Shown here piece after piece: positions 61,746 through 64,000 of a stretch of DNA of 64,000 bases. A program made the position numbers and the translations under genes. The notes below the pieces were generated by a model, which saw nothing but the letters and a program-made list of their open reading frames with translations, was not told where the DNA came from and made no database searches. Within the stretch, counting starts at the first letter, position 1, and each line of letters starts with the position of its first letter. This stretch comes from Petrotoga sp. 9PWA.NaAc.5.4 (GTDB lineage: Bacteria > Thermotogota > Thermotogae > Petrotogales > Petrotogaceae), in contig NZ_AZRK01000022.1 in NCBI RefSeq assembly GCF_002895485.1, forward strand, positions 1 to 64,000, given 5' to 3'.

Positions 61746-63623
61746 TTAATTAGATTTATTCTTTAGTTTTAAATAAATATTTAAATTAATTACATCTGCG
61801 GGATTTATTCCCGGAATTCTTGACATTTGCCCCAATGTTTCTGGTTTGATATTCTTTAGCTTTTCCTTAGCTTCAAAAGCGAGATTACTTACTTCGTCAT
61901 AATTGATATTTTTTGGGATTCTTTCATTTTCCAACTCTTTCATTTTTAAAACATCCTCATTCATTCTATTAAGATATCCTTCATATTTAAAATAAATGTC
62001 AATTTGTTCTATAACTTCTTTTTCATCAATTGGTTCAAGATCTAAATGTCTCACATCATAATATAAAATTTCCGGCCTTTTCAAAATGTCACCAAATTTA
62101 GTGATTTGAGAAATTTTAGAAGTTCCTTTTTCCATTAAAATATTATTAATTTGTCCGGGCTGAAGTTTTAAATTTTTTAATCTTTCCACGTGGTAGTTTA
62201 TCTTATTTTCAAATTGTAATAATTTTTCATACTGGTCTCTGCTCAATAAGCCATATTTATAACCATACTTATACAACCTTAAATGAGCATTGTCATGTCT
62301 TAATAATAATCTATATTCAGCCCTTGAAGTTAACAAACGATAAGGTTCATCTACACCTTTAGTAATAAGATCATCAACAAGTACTCCTAAATAAGCTTCT
62401 GACCTATCAAGTACAAAAGGCTCTTCGTTTCTTATTTTCAAAGCGGCGTTTATTCCTGCTAAAATACCTTGACCAGCAGCTTCTTCGTATCCACTTGTGC
62501 CATTTATTTGTCCTGCTAAAAATAAACCAGCAATATTTTTACACTCAAGACTATGCTTTAGTTGGTTAGGAAATACAAAATCATATTCTACGGCGTAAGC
62601 AGGTCTTTCAATAACAACATTTTCCAGGCCAGGTATTGTTTTTAACATCTCAATTTGAGCTTCAAAAGGTAGACTAGTACTCAATCCATTTAAATATATT
62701 TCACTTGAGTGTTTCGATTCCGGTTCAAGAAAAAATTGATGAGAATCTTTTCCAAATTTCATAACTTTATCTTCTATAGATGGGCAGTACCTTGGACCTT
62801 TACCTGAGATTAATTTCACGTCTCCATAAAGTGGCGAAAATTTTATATATTTATGAATGATCTCATGAGTTTTTGAATTAGTTCTTCCAAGATAACAAGG
62901 ATAATCCTTAGATAAAACTTTTGGTTCACTCCAATATGAAAAATTTAAGGGTTCATCCGATGTTTCTTGAATCTCAAATTTAGAAAAATCTATAGAGTTT
63001 TTTCTTACCCTTGCGGGTGTTCCAGTTTTAAATCTTCCAATTTCTAAGCCAAGTTCTATAAGAGAAGACGTTAAAGAATTAGCGGGAAGTTCCCCCATCC
63101 TTCCAGATTCAAAAGTATTTCTTCCAATGAAAAGTCTACCTCTAAGAAAAGTTCCTGTTGTTAGTATGATTGCTTTAGATAAATAATTCATACCTAATTC
63201 AGTTTCCAGACCAGTTACTTTTCCATTTTCTGTCAAAATTTTTTTAACGATTCCATACCTGAGTGTTAAATTAGGAGTGTTTTCTAAAATTTCTTTCATT
63301 TTTTTAGAATAATCATATTTATCAATTTGTGCTCTTAGAGCTCTTACTGCTATTCCTTTGCTCGTATTGAGCATACGCATATTTATAGCAGTTTCATCAG
63401 CAACTTTGGCTTGCAATCCTCCCAATGCATCTATTTCCCTTGTGACAATTCCTTTAGCGGGTCCTCCTATTGCAGGATTACAAGGAGCCCATCCAACAGT
63501 ATCTAAATTTATATTTAAAAGTAATGTATTCATATTCATTTTCGCACAAGCAAAAGCAGCCTCAATTCCTGCATGACCTGCTCCTACAACAATTACATCA
63601 AAAGAGTTTTCTTGATTTACCAA
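61746..63623 (-). CDS. mnmG: tRNA uridine-5-carboxymethylaminomethyl modification enzyme MnmG (GidA)
   Basis: The FAD-dependent partner of MnmE that modifies U34 of several tRNAs. The FAD motif is [20 protein letters not shown], followed by [54 protein letters not shown] and the C-terminal tRNA-binding region ending [16 protein letters not shown]. From the TTG at 63623 it has 625 residues, the normal length. That start is chosen because GGAGG lies 8-9 bases before it. The longer frame reads through the ribosome binding site. Confidence 0.95.
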   Translation of the reverse strand: MVNQENSFDVIVVGAGHAGIEAAFACAKMNMNTLLLNINLDTVGWAPCNPAIGGPAKGIVTREIDALGGLQAKVADETAINMRMLNTSKGIAVRALRAQIDKYDYSKKMKEILENTPNLTLRYGIVKKILTENGKVTGLETELGMNYLSKAIILTTGTFLRGRLFIGRNTFESGRMGELPANSLTSSLIELGLEIGRFKTGTPARVRKNSIDFSKFEIQETSDEPLNFSYWSEPKVLSKDYPCYLGRTNSKTHEIIHKYIKFSPLYGDVKLISGKGPRYCPSIEDKVMKFGKDSHQFFLEPESKHSSEIYLNGLSTSLPFEAQIEMLKTIPGLENVVIERPAYAVEYDFVFPNQLKHSLECKNIAGLFLAGQINGTSGYEEAAGQGILAGINAALKIRNEEPFVLDRSEAYLGVLVDDLITKGVDEPYRLLTSRAEYRLLLRHDNAHLRLYKYGYKYGLLSRDQYEKLLQFENKINYHVERLKNLKLQPGQINNILMEKGTSKISQITKFGDILKRPEILYYDVRHLDLEPIDEKEVIEQIDIYFKYEGYLNRMNEDVLKMKELENERIPKNINYDEVSNLAFEAKEKLKNIKPETLGQMSRIPGINPADVINLNIYLKLKNKSN

Positions 63624-63649
63624 AAAGTTCACCTCCAAATAAAACAAGT

Positions 63650-63666
63650 GGGAGGCAAAGCCTCCC
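63650..63666 (-). promoter_or_regulatory. GC-rich hairpin in the mnmG leader
   Basis: GGGAGGC-AAA-GCCTCCC is a 7-bp stem 27 bases before the mnmG start. It has no T-run on the minus strand. A TATAAT lies about 25 bases upstream (minus strand, near 63690). It could affect mRNA stability or translation, or be a relic. Confidence 0.45.
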
Positions 63667-63825
63667 CCGTTTAATCTTTATATATAATTATATCACATTT
63701 TAAAAAAATGTTTGTATCCTACCCGTTTTATATAAATAGTAAATTATAATTTTAGATTCTTAATTATCCATAATCGAACTAATATAATCTCCAAATAACA
63801 ACGGCCCAGTTCATTATAGACCTTT

Positions 63826-64000
63826 TCAAAATATTAAATCTTGAGGTTCACCTTTTTCTATTCCAAAAGTTTCTTTTCTAAAGATTTTTCTCGATTCAAA
63901 GATATACCAAGTGATACTATCTTCTTCTTCCTTCGTAATCTTTTTTATTTGGCGTTTGAGTATTTCAAATTTAGCTTCTGTAATTTCCCCTTCAAGTGCC
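63826..64000 (-). CDS. cas2: CRISPR-associated endonuclease Cas2, C-terminal part, cut by window edge
   Basis: The last 57 codons read ALEGEITEAKFEILKRQIKK, then ITKEEEDSITWYIFESRKIF and RKETFGIEKGEPQDLIF-stop. This is the C-terminal strand-helix-strand and the GxEKGEP tail typical of Cas2, which works with Cas1 in spacer acquisition. The N-terminal half with the catalytic Asp lies beyond the window. No CRISPR repeat is visible in the 180 bases between its stop and mnmG, so the array and other cas genes must lie upstream of it, outside the window. Confidence 0.85.
   Translation of the reverse strand, partial: ALEGEITEAKFEILKRQIKKITKEEEDSITWYIFESRKIFRKETFGIEKGEPQDLIF

Noticed and set aside
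63690-63825. CRISPR repeats after cas2
   Set aside because: I looked for direct repeats of 24-40 bases and found none; the stretch is AT-rich spacer with the mnmG promoter.

Overview
The window is AT-rich bacterial chromosome, most likely from the Thermotogota and probably the Petrotogaceae (Petrotoga or Defluviitoga type). This rests on the low GC content, the MalG permease with a giant extracytoplasmic insert, the TGS-type nucleoside kinase, the gap-pgk-tpi order and the overall gene style. The placement comes from gene content alone, since no database search was possible.

Layout. 1-2.3 kb is a graveyard: a truncated IS1634-like transposase, a decayed chemoreceptor-like gene and a decayed DDE integrase. 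2.4-4.2 kb holds an alpha/beta hydrolase and an FMN-binding protein. 4.3-12.5 kb is a complete tryptophan operon on the minus strand (trpE-G-D-C-F-B-A). It starts at a consensus promoter and a classic attenuator whose leader peptide carries three consecutive Trp codons. 12.5-13.4 kb holds a small outer-membrane-like protein, tRNA-Thr and tRNA-Gly. 13.9-21.8 kb has a nucleoside kinase and the maltose-type ABC transporter genes malE, malF and malG. 22-35 kb holds an oadA-type carboxyltransferase, a QueT transporter, a PpiC foldase, GNAT, tpiA, pgk, gap, ybaB, an amino-acid binding protein, efp and a MATE pump with its MarR regulator. 35.9-45.9 kb holds a secreted protein, uvrB, lepA, a 2-hydroxyacid dehydrogenase, an HhH DNA glycosylase and a PII-like gene next to a CPA2 antiporter. 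46.8-55.8 kb holds tsaE, a NYN/PIN protein, queA, flaG, dus, tRNA-Pro, an isochorismatase hydrolase, a YdcF protein, a prepilin peptidase that seems to need a -1 frameshift, a TPR protein, hsp20 and a CPBP protease. 56.6-63.6 kb holds an amidohydrolase, tdh-kbl (threonine catabolism), a secreted beta-propeller-like protein and mnmG. The 3' end of cas2 enters at the right edge.

The most unusual feature is an interspersed element present in at least 15 intergenic regions. The full unit is about 221 bp and ends in ACTTTAGAAAT / ATTTCTAAAGT inverted repeats. Inside are a GC-rich hairpin (AGGGC-GGA-GCCCT) and a second hairpin whose stem is kept by different sequences in several copies. Shorter tandem forms have exact 118- or 132-bp periods. 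Every copy I could orient points the same way as the gene just downstream and ends a few tens of bases before its ribosome binding site, even inside operons and on both arms of divergent pairs. In several places it lies between a recognisable promoter and its gene, so it should be transcribed as a long structured leader. It may be a MITE family that has become, or is tolerated as, a 5'-UTR element.

Many genes start at TTG placed after a GGAGGTG ribosome binding site; the GTG inside that site is a false start. Coordinates here use the TTG where the spacing supports it.
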